The translations under genes were made by a program, and so were the position numbers. From assembly GCA_040381765.1 (NCBI GenBank), contig JBEIGU010000003.1, forward strand, positions 1 through 64,000: 64,000 nucleotides of DNA. Reading direction: 5' to 3'. The notes under the pieces were generated by a model. That model worked only from the letters and a program-made list of their open reading frames with translations. It did no database searches and was not told the DNA's origin. Positions 42,403-50,780 of the stretch are shown here, piece by piece (the first letter of the stretch is position 1; each line of letters opens with the position of its first letter). The DNA comes from Nodosilinea sp040381765 (lineage in GTDB: Bacteria > Cyanobacteriota > Cyanobacteriia > Phormidesmidales > Phormidesmidaceae).

Positions 42403-42603
42403 ATGACCATCCTCCGCTTGACCGTTCCAAACATGGCCTGTGGCGCCTGTGCCGAAACCATCACCCAGACCATCCAGAGTTTAGACCCTACGGCCAAGGT
42501 CACCCCTAACCTGGATACTAAGCTGGTGGAGATTAACGCCAATATTCACGAGGTTGCCATCACCGCCGCCATTAAAAAGGCGGGGTATACGGTGCAGTTA
42601 TAG
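42403..42603 (+). CDS. Heavy-metal-associated domain protein (copper-chaperone-like)
   Basis: A 66-residue HMA-domain protein with a metal-binding CxxC motif in VPNMACGACAETITQT (residues 6-21) and a C-terminal AIKKAGYTV as in Atx1/CopZ chaperones. In cyanobacteria Atx1 passes copper to ATPases that feed plastocyanin and cytochrome oxidase. The usual motif is MxCxxC; here it is MACGAC. ATG 42403 is chosen as the only start giving a compact domain. The last 32 bp overlap the end of the convergent U32 peptidase gene. Confidence 0.88.
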   Translation: MTILRLTVPNMACGACAETITQTIQSLDPTAKVTPNLDTKLVEINANIHEVAITAAIKKAGYTVQL

Positions 42604-45079
42604 GCCGATGGCTGGGGTTGAGTGGCCCACGGGTAACCCCCAGCTGACTCTGGAGATGTAACTGCCGCCACAACTGGGGGCCGCTAATTTCCCCTGCCAG
42701 GAGCCGGTGATACTGATTGATCACCGCCATCACCTGTTCGGGGGGCTCCTGCAGAAACTCCAGGCGAAAATGCCTGGCCCCAGCCTGGATCAACCGGTGG
42801 GCGTAGTCTGCCCCGGTTTGGGCAACGCCGTTGAACAGGGTGTTACGGCAGCCAGCATCGGCTTGCAGGGGATGCTCGGCACCCACCCGATCTCGCAGGG
42901 ATACCTGGTGGCTTTCGCAGGGCCGGCCGCAGTCTCGGAAGTCTTTGCCGCTGGAGAGAAAGGCGCAGAACACACAGTGCTCCATATGGAACAGGGGCAT
43001 GTGCTGGTGCAGGGTGATTTCAAACCATTGGGGTGGGGCCATGGCCAGTAAATCCGCCAGTTGATCGACGTTGAGGTCGTAGGAGGCGGTCAGCCGTTCC
43101 AGGCCATAGCGCTCCATCAGGTGGGCGGCGGTGAGGGGGTTGGCGACATTGAAGGAAAAGTCGCCAATGCAGGGTTGGTCGGCAAAGTACTGGAGCTGAT
43201 CATAGTTGCGCACCAGGTAACCATCGGCGTGGGAACGCCGCACCTGCTCAAGGATATAGATTTCCCCTGGCTTGCTAATCCGGGGGGGGGCGACCCAGAG
43301 GGTTTGCCCCCCGTGGCGACGGTGGCAACGGAACCAGTCGACGGTGTCCCGGTAGGTAGCAGGGTTTTCAGCTTCGTAGTAAAGGGTCTCCAGCCCCGCC
43401 GCCAGCGCCGCCTCTAGTTGGGCCGGTTGGCGCACCAGGGCAGTTAACTGGGGAGCCCCCGGGGCAGGACCGGTGACTGGGGGCAGCAGTTGGCTGAGGG
43501 TTGCCTGCGATCGCAGCTGCCAGACAGGGGGCTGGGCTCGCTGGGCCTGAAGTTGCTCCACCAGCGATCGCCGCAGCTGATTCAGCTCCTTTAGGGGTAG
43601 CATCACCGGGGCAGTCAGGTGATTGGCTAAATCCTTGAGAAAAAAGGGGGTCTGGCCTAACCGCCCCAGCTGCTGTTGTAGGCGATCTCGGGTGAGGGGT
43701 TGGGAATGGGCGGCCACCAGGGGCGTACTGGAGTGGACCTCTACCCGATGGCCCTGGTGATCATCGCCGATCAGCCTCAGGGGTTGACCGACATCCCCAT
43801 AGACCGCCAGGCTGAGGGGGCGGCGGTGATGGAGTTGGGATCCTTGGAAGCTCTGCTGCAGGTCCTTTTCCAGGGCTGGATCACTAGTTTTCCAGAGCCG
43901 GTCCCCCACCTGGATGCGTTTGAGGTTAAGGCTTTGACGGCCAAACTGTAGCTCCACCTGCTCCCCCTGGGGGATAACGTGGTAAATCCGCCCCCCCTGC
44001 TCCGCCGCCGGATCCCCCTGGTCAAAGGCTACCCCATCCCCCGCCTTGACCGGAGCCAGGGGCCGGAGCCAAACCCCCTGGGGGGTGACCCGGCTGACCT
44101 GGCCCAGGTAGACCCCCCGTTTTTTGCCAAAGCGGCCATGTACCAGGGTCTGGTTATCCACCCCCTGCAACCACCCTGAGGAAAGCCCACGGGAGAAAGC
44201 CATGGCCAGCTCGTAGTGGGCCTGGGCCCCTACAGGGGAGGAGGCCCTAGACTGGCCATACCGATCCAGGGCCTGGCGATAGGTGCGGGTGACGCTGGCG
44301 ACGTATTCTGGGCTCTTTAGGCGGCCTTCAATTTTCAGGCAGCGGACACCGGTGGCGATTAACTCCGATATAACATCGATCCCGGCCAGATCCTGGGGGC
44401 TGAGCAGGTAGCGGCGATCGCCCAAATCCTGAAGCTGGCCATCCACAATCAGATCGTAGGGCAGCCGGCAGGCCTGGGCGCATTCCCCCCGGTTGGCGGA
44501 GCGTCCCCCCAGGGCCTCACTGGTCAAACACTGGCCGGAGTAAGCCACGCAAAGGGCTCCATGGACAAACATCTCCAGGGGGAGAGGCGGGCCCTGGTGT
44601 TCCAGGTCCCGTTGCAGGCGGTGGATCTCCTGAATCGAACATTCCCGGGCCAACACCACCAGGTCACACCCCAGGGCCCTGGCAAAGGCCACACCAGCCG
44701 CGCTGGTGATGGTCATTTGGGTGGAGGCATGGAGAGGGAAATCCGGGGAGAGGTGACGAATTAATCGACAGAGGCCAAGGTCCTGAACAATGGCGGCATC
44801 GACCCCGGCGGCGATCATGGGGCGTAGGACTTTTTCCATGGCCGGTAGTTCACCGGCAAACACCAGGGTATTGAGGGTGAGATAACCCTTCACCCCGCGC
44901 TGATGCAAAAAACCCATCAGCTCTGGCAGATCGGTCAGGGTAAAATTATCCGCCCGCAACCGCGCATTACCATGATTTAAACCAAAGTAAATGGCGTCCG
45001 CACCATTTTCAACCGCAGCCCTGGCACAGTCCCAATTGCCGGCCGGGGCCAATAGTTCGGGGAGGGAGACAGGGAGCAT
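42572..45079 (-). CDS. U32 family peptidase / tRNA-rRNA hydroxylase-like protein
   Basis: An 835-residue protein of the U32 peptidase family (YdcP/RlhA/TrhP type). The start MLPVSLPELLAPAGNWDCAR and AVENGADAIYFGLNHGNARL are the family N-terminus; PLEMFVHGALCVAYSGQCLT with GECAQACRLPYDL carries the signature cysteines; ECSIQEI is in between. The C-terminal half is the extra domain (DUF3656) with another cysteine group (HMEHCVFCAFLSSG, DCGRPCESH). Recent work assigns RlhA/TrhP members to hydroxylation of RNA bases; some others are collagenases. It overlaps the HMA gene tail to tail by 32 bp. Confidence 0.9.
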   Translation of the reverse strand: MLPVSLPELLAPAGNWDCARAAVENGADAIYFGLNHGNARLRADNFTLTDLPELMGFLHQRGVKGYLTLNTLVFAGELPAMEKVLRPMIAAGVDAAIVQDLGLCRLIRHLSPDFPLHASTQMTITSAAGVAFARALGCDLVVLARECSIQEIHRLQRDLEHQGPPLPLEMFVHGALCVAYSGQCLTSEALGGRSANRGECAQACRLPYDLIVDGQLQDLGDRRYLLSPQDLAGIDVISELIATGVRCLKIEGRLKSPEYVASVTRTYRQALDRYGQSRASSPVGAQAHYELAMAFSRGLSSGWLQGVDNQTLVHGRFGKKRGVYLGQVSRVTPQGVWLRPLAPVKAGDGVAFDQGDPAAEQGGRIYHVIPQGEQVELQFGRQSLNLKRIQVGDRLWKTSDPALEKDLQQSFQGSQLHHRRPLSLAVYGDVGQPLRLIGDDHQGHRVEVHSSTPLVAAHSQPLTRDRLQQQLGRLGQTPFFLKDLANHLTAPVMLPLKELNQLRRSLVEQLQAQRAQPPVWQLRSQATLSQLLPPVTGPAPGAPQLTALVRQPAQLEAALAAGLETLYYEAENPATYRDTVDWFRCHRRHGGQTLWVAPPRISKPGEIYILEQVRRSHADGYLVRNYDQLQYFADQPCIGDFSFNVANPLTAAHLMERYGLERLTASYDLNVDQLADLLAMAPPQWFEITLHQHMPLFHMEHCVFCAFLSSGKDFRDCGRPCESHQVSLRDRVGAEHPLQADAGCRNTLFNGVAQTGADYAHRLIQAGARHFRLEFLQEPPEQVMAVINQYHRLLAGEISGPQLWRQLHLQSQLGVTRGPLNPSHRPITAPYTPPF

Positions 45080-45118
45080 GGGTCGCCGGGGGGGTAGGGA
45101 AGGAGAGCTACAAGGGCC

Positions 45119-45367
45119 CTAATCCTCATCCTCTAAATCAATGCTGTCGTCGTCGTCATCCTCAAAGCTGTCATCGCCCCCCATCAGATCGGAGATTTCC
45201 TCACTCTCCGCCTCATCCGGGAAAATTTCCCCCGTGTCCCGACTGCGCAGGCGGCCAATCCGCTCTAGCCAGGCCAAAATCGACACATCACCGGGGGAGG
45301 GCAAAATCGGCGCCTTGGCACTGCGGGGTACCTGTTGTAGGGAGGGATTATAAATTTCTGAGCTCAT
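45119..45367 (-). CDS. DUF3134 family small protein
   Basis: An 82-residue protein with NPSLQQVPRSAKAPILPSPG, then ILAWLERIGRLRSRDTG and an acidic tail of Asp/Glu (about 55-82), which I place in DUF3134, a short cyanobacterial family without known function. The acidic tail suggests an interaction partner. It lies 39 bp upstream of the U32 peptidase gene on the same strand and 78 bp downstream of the EF-G-like gene. Confidence 0.8.
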   Translation of the reverse strand: MSSEIYNPSLQQVPRSAKAPILPSPGDVSILAWLERIGRLRSRDTGEIFPDEAESEEISDLMGGDDSFEDDDDDSIDLEDED

Positions 45368-45445
45368 GGGTATGGGGTTTGCCTAGAACAGAACGCGGTA
45401 CAACGCTACCGATTGTAGCAGGGCTGGAGCTGGCTGGAGATCGCC

Positions 45446-47488
45446 TCAGGATGAGCCAGCCGCCCTCGTCAGGATTTTTTCCGTTAGTTTTTCCGGTACT
45501 GGGTCAAGGTGATCGTAGCTCCACTGGAAAAAGCCTACCCCCATGGTCAGCGATCGCAACTCTAGGATCATGGTTTGCATCTCGGCCTGGGGCACGTAAC
45601 CACAAACCAGGTCCCACCCGGCCCAATCGGTTTTGCTATCGTAGCCAAGGATTTGACCCCGCCTACCGCTAATCAACCTTAGGACGCTGGCGGTATAGGG
45701 GTTGGGGACGGAAATCTCCACCCGGGCGATGGGCTCCAGCAGGGTGGGCTGACCGGTGGCCATGCCCTCCTGCATAGCCAGGCGAGCCGCCTGTTTGAAG
45801 GCCAGGTCAGAGCTATCGACACTGTGGTAGGAGCCATGGGTGAGGGTGACCGCCACATCCACCACTGGAAACCCCAGGGGGCCCTGGTGCAGAGACTCCC
45901 GCACCCCGGTTTCGACGCTGGGAATGTATTGCTTGGGCACCACCCCACCGACGATGGTGTCTTTAAAGACAAACCCATCCCCCCGGGGCAGGGGTTGAAG
46001 GGACAGGTAAACATCTCCAAACTGGCCATGGCCACCGCTCTGGTGCTTGTAGCGGCCATGCACCGACTCCACCCCCTGCCGGATAGTTTCTTTGTAGGGG
46101 ACCTGGGGCAGATGGCTGGTCATGGGTAAGTTGTATTTGCGATGCAGGCGATCGATGGCCAGGTTGAGGTGGACATCCCCCTGCCCCCAGAGGATCACCT
46201 CATGGGTATCGCCGTGTTGTTCCCAGGCTAGGGAGGGGTCCTCCTCCAGAAGTTTGGTGATCGCCGCCGTCAGCTTCACCTCGTCACTGCGGTGGGCCGG
46301 CATGATCGCCAGGGCATAGACCGGATCGAGGCGGGGGGCCTGGGGTAGGGGATCGGGCCGGGTGACCCCGGTGCCCAGGGTCTGACCCGTTTGGGCCTGG
46401 TCTAGACGGGCAATGGCCACAATCTGGCCAGCCTCAGCCCGAGGTAGGCTAGTTGGTTGGCTGCCCATCAGGTCGTAAATACCCCCCAGGCGATCGCCGT
46501 TCAAACTATCCCCATCCTTCACCTCCCCCCGCCACACCCGCACCAGGGACAGCTTGCCCCCCTGGGGGGTATAAAAGGTTTTCAGCACCTGACCGAGGGG
46601 CTCGCCCTCGGTGGCAATGCCCCGGTGGTGGCGGGTAACCTCTGGGGCTGGGGCCTCCTTGGCCAGGGCCTCCAGCAGGGGGCGCACGCCATAGTCGGCC
46701 TGGGCGACCCCTAAGAACACCGGCACAATTAAGTCAGCCCCCAACTCCAGGCGCAGGTCCTGGACAATGTCCTCCTGGGGCGGCACCCGATCCTCCAACA
46801 GCTCCTCCAGCAGATGATCATCGTACTCCGCCAGGGCCTCCAGCATTTCTGCCCGGGCCGCCTGTTCCTCCGCCTGGAGGGAGGCGGGCAGGGGCACCGG
46901 ATCCGCCGTCGCCCCGGGGTGGTAGTGGAAGGCCTGCTCGGTCACCAGGTCGATAAAGCCCACCAGGTCCTGGTTCTGGCGGATGGGATACTGCTGGGGA
47001 ATAATCGGTCGGGTCGACACCTGCCGGAGTGCCGCCAGTACCTCGGCAAAGCTACCATTGCCCCGGTCTAGTTTATTAATCCAGACCAGGTGGGGAATTT
47101 CCCAGCTATCGAGAAACTGCAGCAGGGGAGATAGGGTGAGCACCCGATCGGGGTCCGCTTCGCAGACAAGGATGGCCCCATCCACCCCCATGAGGGCATG
47201 GTTGGTCTCCTGCTGCAATTCCACCGAACCGGGGCAGTCAAGGAAGGTAAACTCAAGGTCACCATAACGGGTGCTGGCCACGTTTAGCTCCACCGTCATG
47301 TGGCGTTGGCGAGCTTCGGGGGTAGCGTCCCCGACGCTATTGCCATCAGCGACACTACCCTTGCGGGTGGTTGCCCCGGTAACAAATAAAATACTCTCCA
47401 GCAGGGTAGTCTTGCCACTGCCATAGGTGCCCACCAGGGCAATGTTACGTCGTTCTGACACGCTCCCTGAAACCGCATTTCCGGTCAT
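45446..47488 (-). CDS. EF-G-like translational GTPase
   Basis: A 680-residue protein with the domain order of elongation factor G, but diverged. G1 is GTYGSGKTTLLESILF, G3 is DCPGS instead of DTPGH, and G4 is NKLD. Domains II-V follow, with GHGQFGDVYLSLQPLPRG of domain IV and a C-terminal SGRRGQILGYDSK of domain V. The missing His of DTPGH (catalytic in EF-G) means its GTP hydrolysis may differ. Cyanobacteria carry such second EF-G-like proteins (Sll0830 type), whose role is unclear. ATG 47488 has AAGGAG upstream; a TTG two codons earlier is less likely. Confidence 0.9.
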   Translation of the reverse strand: MTGNAVSGSVSERRNIALVGTYGSGKTTLLESILFVTGATTRKGSVADGNSVGDATPEARQRHMTVELNVASTRYGDLEFTFLDCPGSVELQQETNHALMGVDGAILVCEADPDRVLTLSPLLQFLDSWEIPHLVWINKLDRGNGSFAEVLAALRQVSTRPIIPQQYPIRQNQDLVGFIDLVTEQAFHYHPGATADPVPLPASLQAEEQAARAEMLEALAEYDDHLLEELLEDRVPPQEDIVQDLRLELGADLIVPVFLGVAQADYGVRPLLEALAKEAPAPEVTRHHRGIATEGEPLGQVLKTFYTPQGGKLSLVRVWRGEVKDGDSLNGDRLGGIYDLMGSQPTSLPRAEAGQIVAIARLDQAQTGQTLGTGVTRPDPLPQAPRLDPVYALAIMPAHRSDEVKLTAAITKLLEEDPSLAWEQHGDTHEVILWGQGDVHLNLAIDRLHRKYNLPMTSHLPQVPYKETIRQGVESVHGRYKHQSGGHGQFGDVYLSLQPLPRGDGFVFKDTIVGGVVPKQYIPSVETGVRESLHQGPLGFPVVDVAVTLTHGSYHSVDSSDLAFKQAARLAMQEGMATGQPTLLEPIARVEISVPNPYTASVLRLISGRRGQILGYDSKTDWAGWDLVCGYVPQAEMQTMILELRSLTMGVGFFQWSYDHLDPVPEKLTEKILTRAAGSS

Positions 47489-47695
47489 GGTCAACTCCTT
47501 ATGCCCCTCAGGGCGGGTTAACAGGGTTCCAGGGGCAGGTCTTCCCCTGTCGGGGGTGGCCCTTTCTAGAACCGATCTAATTTCCAGGTTAACCCGACCC
47601 CCTAGTCTTGCCTAAGCAGGTTTTAGAAAGTTCACCTGTTAACGTTTTGTGGGCAAGTTTTGCGTTATGTGTAGGTGGCTTTGACCCTAGAGGCC

Positions 47696-48349
47696 TTAGT
47701 CGGGAATGCCCTGTAGCTGCCGATAGGCGGCGGCAATGGTGGGTTGCCCCCGCAGAAATCCCAGGTTAGCGCCAGGACAGAGGTGAGCCAGGGTCGTTTC
47801 ACTGAAACGGTGCTTGAGGGCCTTCACCTGGGCCAGTTGACGCGGCCAGTGAAAGGTTTTAGCCAACCGCAGGGGGCGGGGCTGACCCTGCTGATCGGGC
47901 AACAGATGGCGACCAGTAAACAGGACGCCGCCGTAGGCCTGATGGTACAGGCAGGCGGAACCGGGGGAATGGCCTGGGGTCCAAAGGGCTTCGGTGAGGG
48001 GGCTGAGGTGCAAGCTATGGCGAAAGGAGGTGGTGGGGGTTTGGGGCAGTAGATAGGCCTCCTGCTCCTGGATCACCACTTCACAACCAAAGGTCTTCTG
48101 AATTTTAGCCGCCTGCCCTAGCCCACCTCGATGGCTGATGAATAGCCAACGAACTCCGCCCTGGGCCGTCAAAAAGTCCTGGGTGGTCTGGTCCCAAGGG
48201 GGGGCATCCACCAAAATATGGGCGGGATTCTCTGGGTCGGTGGGGTCAAGGATGAAATAGGCCGTGCCCCCCTGGGTGTCACGATTGGGGGCAAAGGCAA
48301 AAATAGTTTCAAACAGCCGACGGGGAGGCTTGGTGGGACTGGCAGCCAT
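47696..48349 (-). CDS. Metallo-beta-lactamase-fold protein with degenerate metal site
   Basis: A 217-residue MBL-fold protein. The fold is recognisable from GGTAYFILDPTD, HILVDAPPWDQTTQDFL, WTPGHSPGSACLYH and VLFTGRHLLPD. However, the canonical HxHxDH motif is replaced by FISHRGGLGQ, the FTGD aspartate is Arg (FTGRH), and the last histidine is replaced (LCPGANLGF). Most metal ligands are missing, so hydrolytic activity is doubtful. As I recall, related cyanobacterial proteins share the same THRGG-type sequence, so this may be a family feature, not a fresh mutation. It stands alone, divergent from the site-2 protease with 543 bp between. Confidence 0.85.
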   Translation of the reverse strand: MAASPTKPPRRLFETIFAFAPNRDTQGGTAYFILDPTDPENPAHILVDAPPWDQTTQDFLTAQGGVRWLFISHRGGLGQAAKIQKTFGCEVVIQEQEAYLLPQTPTTSFRHSLHLSPLTEALWTPGHSPGSACLYHQAYGGVLFTGRHLLPDQQGQPRPLRLAKTFHWPRQLAQVKALKHRFSETTLAHLCPGANLGFLRGQPTIAAAYRQLQGIPD

Positions 48350-48429
48350 GGCGATGTGCTGGAGCTAGGCGGGCGATCGACGGTCGAAGGAGAGATGATC
48401 TGGGAACAGGGGATTAGGACCTGACAGGT

Positions 48430-48486
48430 TAGTACTCGGCGGCGTAAACCAGGCGACCCTTCAAGCGGGGGCCAAGAGTCGGAGCT
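48430..48486 (-). repeat. Dispersed repeat, copy C
   Basis: Starts TAGTACTCGGCGGCGTAAAC, followed by a CCTTCAAGCGGGGG block like copy A (6571). The minus strand reads RLKGRLVYAAEY then stop, similar to copies A and B (14591). It lies about 80 bp upstream of the MBL-fold gene start. Confidence 0.75.
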
Positions 48487-48585
48487 CAGGAGACAGAAGG
48501 GATAGGTGAACTAGCGCCGGGGTCTACTAGGGTGAAAACCCTATTATCCTTGAGGCGAACTAGCATGTCTGGCTAGTCTTGAACC

Positions 48586-48870
48586 GATCAACTCTGTCCT
48601 AAGCGTTCTGGCCAAAGCTATACTAGCTAATAGATGAAGGACGATCACTGCATCCAGGTGCTGACCTGACTTAACGCCGGGTTTTCTCAGTTTTGTCATG
48701 GTTTATGGTTGTGGTTATATAACTTAAGGTGAGGAGAGGTGGTCTGGGTCATCTCCCCATTGAGCTATGGCTCTAGCCTGGGGGACGCACGTTAAGTCCT
48801 GTGTTTTTTTGCTTGGATTGATTAGCCCTGTTCTAGGCCCTCTGACCAAAGCTGTATGCGCTAGCCGGTG
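48586..48870 (+). repeat. Pair of imperfect 51-bp direct repeats
   Basis: 48586-48636 and 48820-48870 match at about 35 of 51 positions without gaps, including a shared CCAAAGCT and CTGT...CTA blocks. The second copy ends 22 bp before the site-2 protease start. They may be duplicated regulatory sites or decayed copies of a small element. Confidence 0.5.
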
Positions 48871-48892
48871 AAATTGCCTGGTTAAATTGTAG

Positions 48893-50380
48893 ATGTTGTT
48901 TTTCTGGCTACTGTTACTGCTCCTCAGTTGGTTGACCTTTACGATGGTCAAACGCAATGTGGGCAAATTGACCCGTACTCCAGTCTGGTTGCTCTGGCTG
49001 GTGATGATGATGCCGGCCCTGGTGGTGGCTACCTGGTCAGTGGTGAACCGGACGGGGGAACCCTTACCCCTGGGGGTGTTGCTAGCTCTGTTTATTGTTT
49101 GCCCGATAGTTTACTGGCTGTTGGTTCAGTGGGGGCGCCAGCCAGAGTCCCCTTCCCTGGCGGCCCCTGCCCCCGCTAGCCTACCGGTTGAGACTCTGGG
49201 TAAGGAGAAGGGCATCAAGCCAGTGCTCAGGCCCATCGACAAGGCTGAGGAAGCCGCCCTGAAGGACTGTTTTCCCTGGTCGGTATACTACCTCCAAAAT
49301 ATCGAGTATAGACCCCAGGCGATGATTTGTCGGGGGCAGTTGCGGGCTGCCCCTACCCTTGCCTACGAGACCGTACGGGATAAGGTGCGGCAGCATTTTG
49401 GCGATCGCTTCCTGGTGATTTTTCAGGAAGGACTGCAGGGTAAACCAATCTTCGCCCTGGTGCCCAACCCCCAATTCCAGACCGATCGCGATTCCCGCCC
49501 CGCCCCCCTGGCACGGCCTGGCCTGGCCCTGGGGTTACTGGTGGCTACCCTGTTTACTACGACGGTGGTGGGTGCCTATCTGGCTGGCGTCACCGAGGAT
49601 CAACTGCAGAACAACCTTAACTTGATCTGGCAGGGCTTACCCTACGCCCTCTCCCTGGTGCTGATTCTGGGTTGCCATGAAATGGGCCATTACCTCACCG
49701 CTCGCCGCTATCACATGCGGGCTACCCTGCCCTATTTCATTCCCGTGCCCTTTTTCCTGGGCACCTTTGGCGCCTTTATTCAACTGCGATCGCCCATTCC
49801 CCACCGCCGCGCCCTGTTTGATGTGGGTATTGCCGGCCCCCTGGCCGGGTTGGTGGTCGCCCTACCCCTACTGTGGTGGGGGTTGGGGCAATCCACCCTG
49901 GTCTCCATGCCAGAGGATAGCTCCAGGTTGCTTGACTTCAATGCCTTTAACCCCACCATATCCATCCTGGTGGCCCTGGTGGCTAAATTGGTGTTCACCG
50001 ACAGCATTACCCTCAACCAGGCGATTCACCTCCATCCCCTGGCCATTTCCGGTTGCTTGGGGTTGTTGGTCACCGCCCTCAACCTGATGCCCGTCGGCCA
50101 ACTAGATGGTGGCCATATCGTCCATGCCATGTACGGTCAGCGCATGGCCAGTGTGGTCGGGCAAATCTCCCGGCTACTAGTATTAATGCTGGCCTTTATC
50201 CACTCCGAGCTATTGATCTGGGCGATTTTACTGTTTTTTATTCCCGCCGTAGATGAGCCCGCCCTCAACGATATCAGCGAGCTGGATGATCGCCGGGACC
50301 TTTTGGGTCTGGTAGCCCTGGCACTACTGGTGATGATTATCCTGCCCCTTCCCCCACCCCTGGCCCAGTTGTTGTTCTAG
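48893..50380 (+). CDS. Site-2 metalloprotease (M50 family, EGY1-like)
   Basis: Intramembrane zinc protease of 495 residues. The zinc motif HEMGH is at about residue 262 in GCHEMGHYLTARRYHM, and the second motif is NLMPVGQLDGGHI (about 395-407). Two N-terminal membrane helices and a ~120-residue soluble insert (residues about 85-200) precede the catalytic membrane domain, an arrangement like plastid EGY proteases. Site-2 proteases release membrane-tethered regulators; the substrate is unknown. It is followed 16 bp later by the coiled-coil gene and then by the CruA/CruP-like gene, all same strand and probably one transcript. Confidence 0.92.
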   Translation: MLFFWLLLLLLSWLTFTMVKRNVGKLTRTPVWLLWLVMMMPALVVATWSVVNRTGEPLPLGVLLALFIVCPIVYWLLVQWGRQPESPSLAAPAPASLPVETLGKEKGIKPVLRPIDKAEEAALKDCFPWSVYYLQNIEYRPQAMICRGQLRAAPTLAYETVRDKVRQHFGDRFLVIFQEGLQGKPIFALVPNPQFQTDRDSRPAPLARPGLALGLLVATLFTTTVVGAYLAGVTEDQLQNNLNLIWQGLPYALSLVLILGCHEMGHYLTARRYHMRATLPYFIPVPFFLGTFGAFIQLRSPIPHRRALFDVGIAGPLAGLVVALPLLWWGLGQSTLVSMPEDSSRLLDFNAFNPTISILVALVAKLVFTDSITLNQAIHLHPLAISGCLGLLVTALNLMPVGQLDGGHIVHAMYGQRMASVVGQISRLLVLMLAFIHSELLIWAILLFFIPAVDEPALNDISELDDRRDLLGLVALALLVMIILPLPPPLAQLLF

Positions 50381-50396
50381 CCCCCCGCTTTGCCCC

Positions 50397-50780
50397 ATGC
50401 CCCAGGACCTGGATCTGACCGAATGGATCGCCGAGGTTCACCGCCTACAGCAGCAGGTGGCTGAACTTCGGCAACAGCGGGATCAGGCCTACAATAGCGC
50501 CGCCAACTGGCAGCGGCTCTACGATCGGGAAGCCCAGCAGCGACGCCAGGATAGGGTAGCCTTACAAACCCAATTGGCTCAAACTTCCCATCCCTCCTCC
50601 CCCCTGGTCGCCCCCGGCAGCATCCCTTCTGCGGAGGAGCAGATCCAGTCCCTCATGGTTCAGTGCCAGCAACTCCGTCAGGCTCTGGAGGCAGAACGCC
50701 AGGCCCACGAGCAAACCCGTCTGAGTTTGACCATGGCCCTGGGGGAAGCCCTAGACCAGTGGAAACAACAGACGCCATGA
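50397..50780 (+). CDS. Coiled-coil protein upstream of lycopene-cyclase homologue
   Basis: A 127-residue soluble protein with two helical coiled-coil stretches: IAEVHRLQQQVAELRQQRDQ (about 10-30) extending to 60, and QIQSLMVQCQQLRQALEAER (about 82-110), joined by a serine/proline-rich linker. No recognised family. Its TGA stop overlaps the ATG of the CruA/CruP-like gene (ATGA, 50777-50780), so the two are translationally coupled. Confidence 0.75.
   Translation: MPQDLDLTEWIAEVHRLQQQVAELRQQRDQAYNSAANWQRLYDREAQQRRQDRVALQTQLAQTSHPSSPLVAPGSIPSAEEQIQSLMVQCQQLRQALEAERQAHEQTRLSLTMALGEALDQWKQQTP

Larger units (their letters stand above)
48350..48892. other. 543-bp intergenic region
   Basis: This is the longest gene-free stretch. 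It contains repeat copy C (48430-48486), a small hairpin AGGGT-GAAA-ACCCT around 48530, and two imperfect 51-bp copies of one another (48586-48636 and 48820-48870). No ORF with a plausible start is visible. It separates divergent genes and presumably includes both promoters. Confidence 0.6.
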
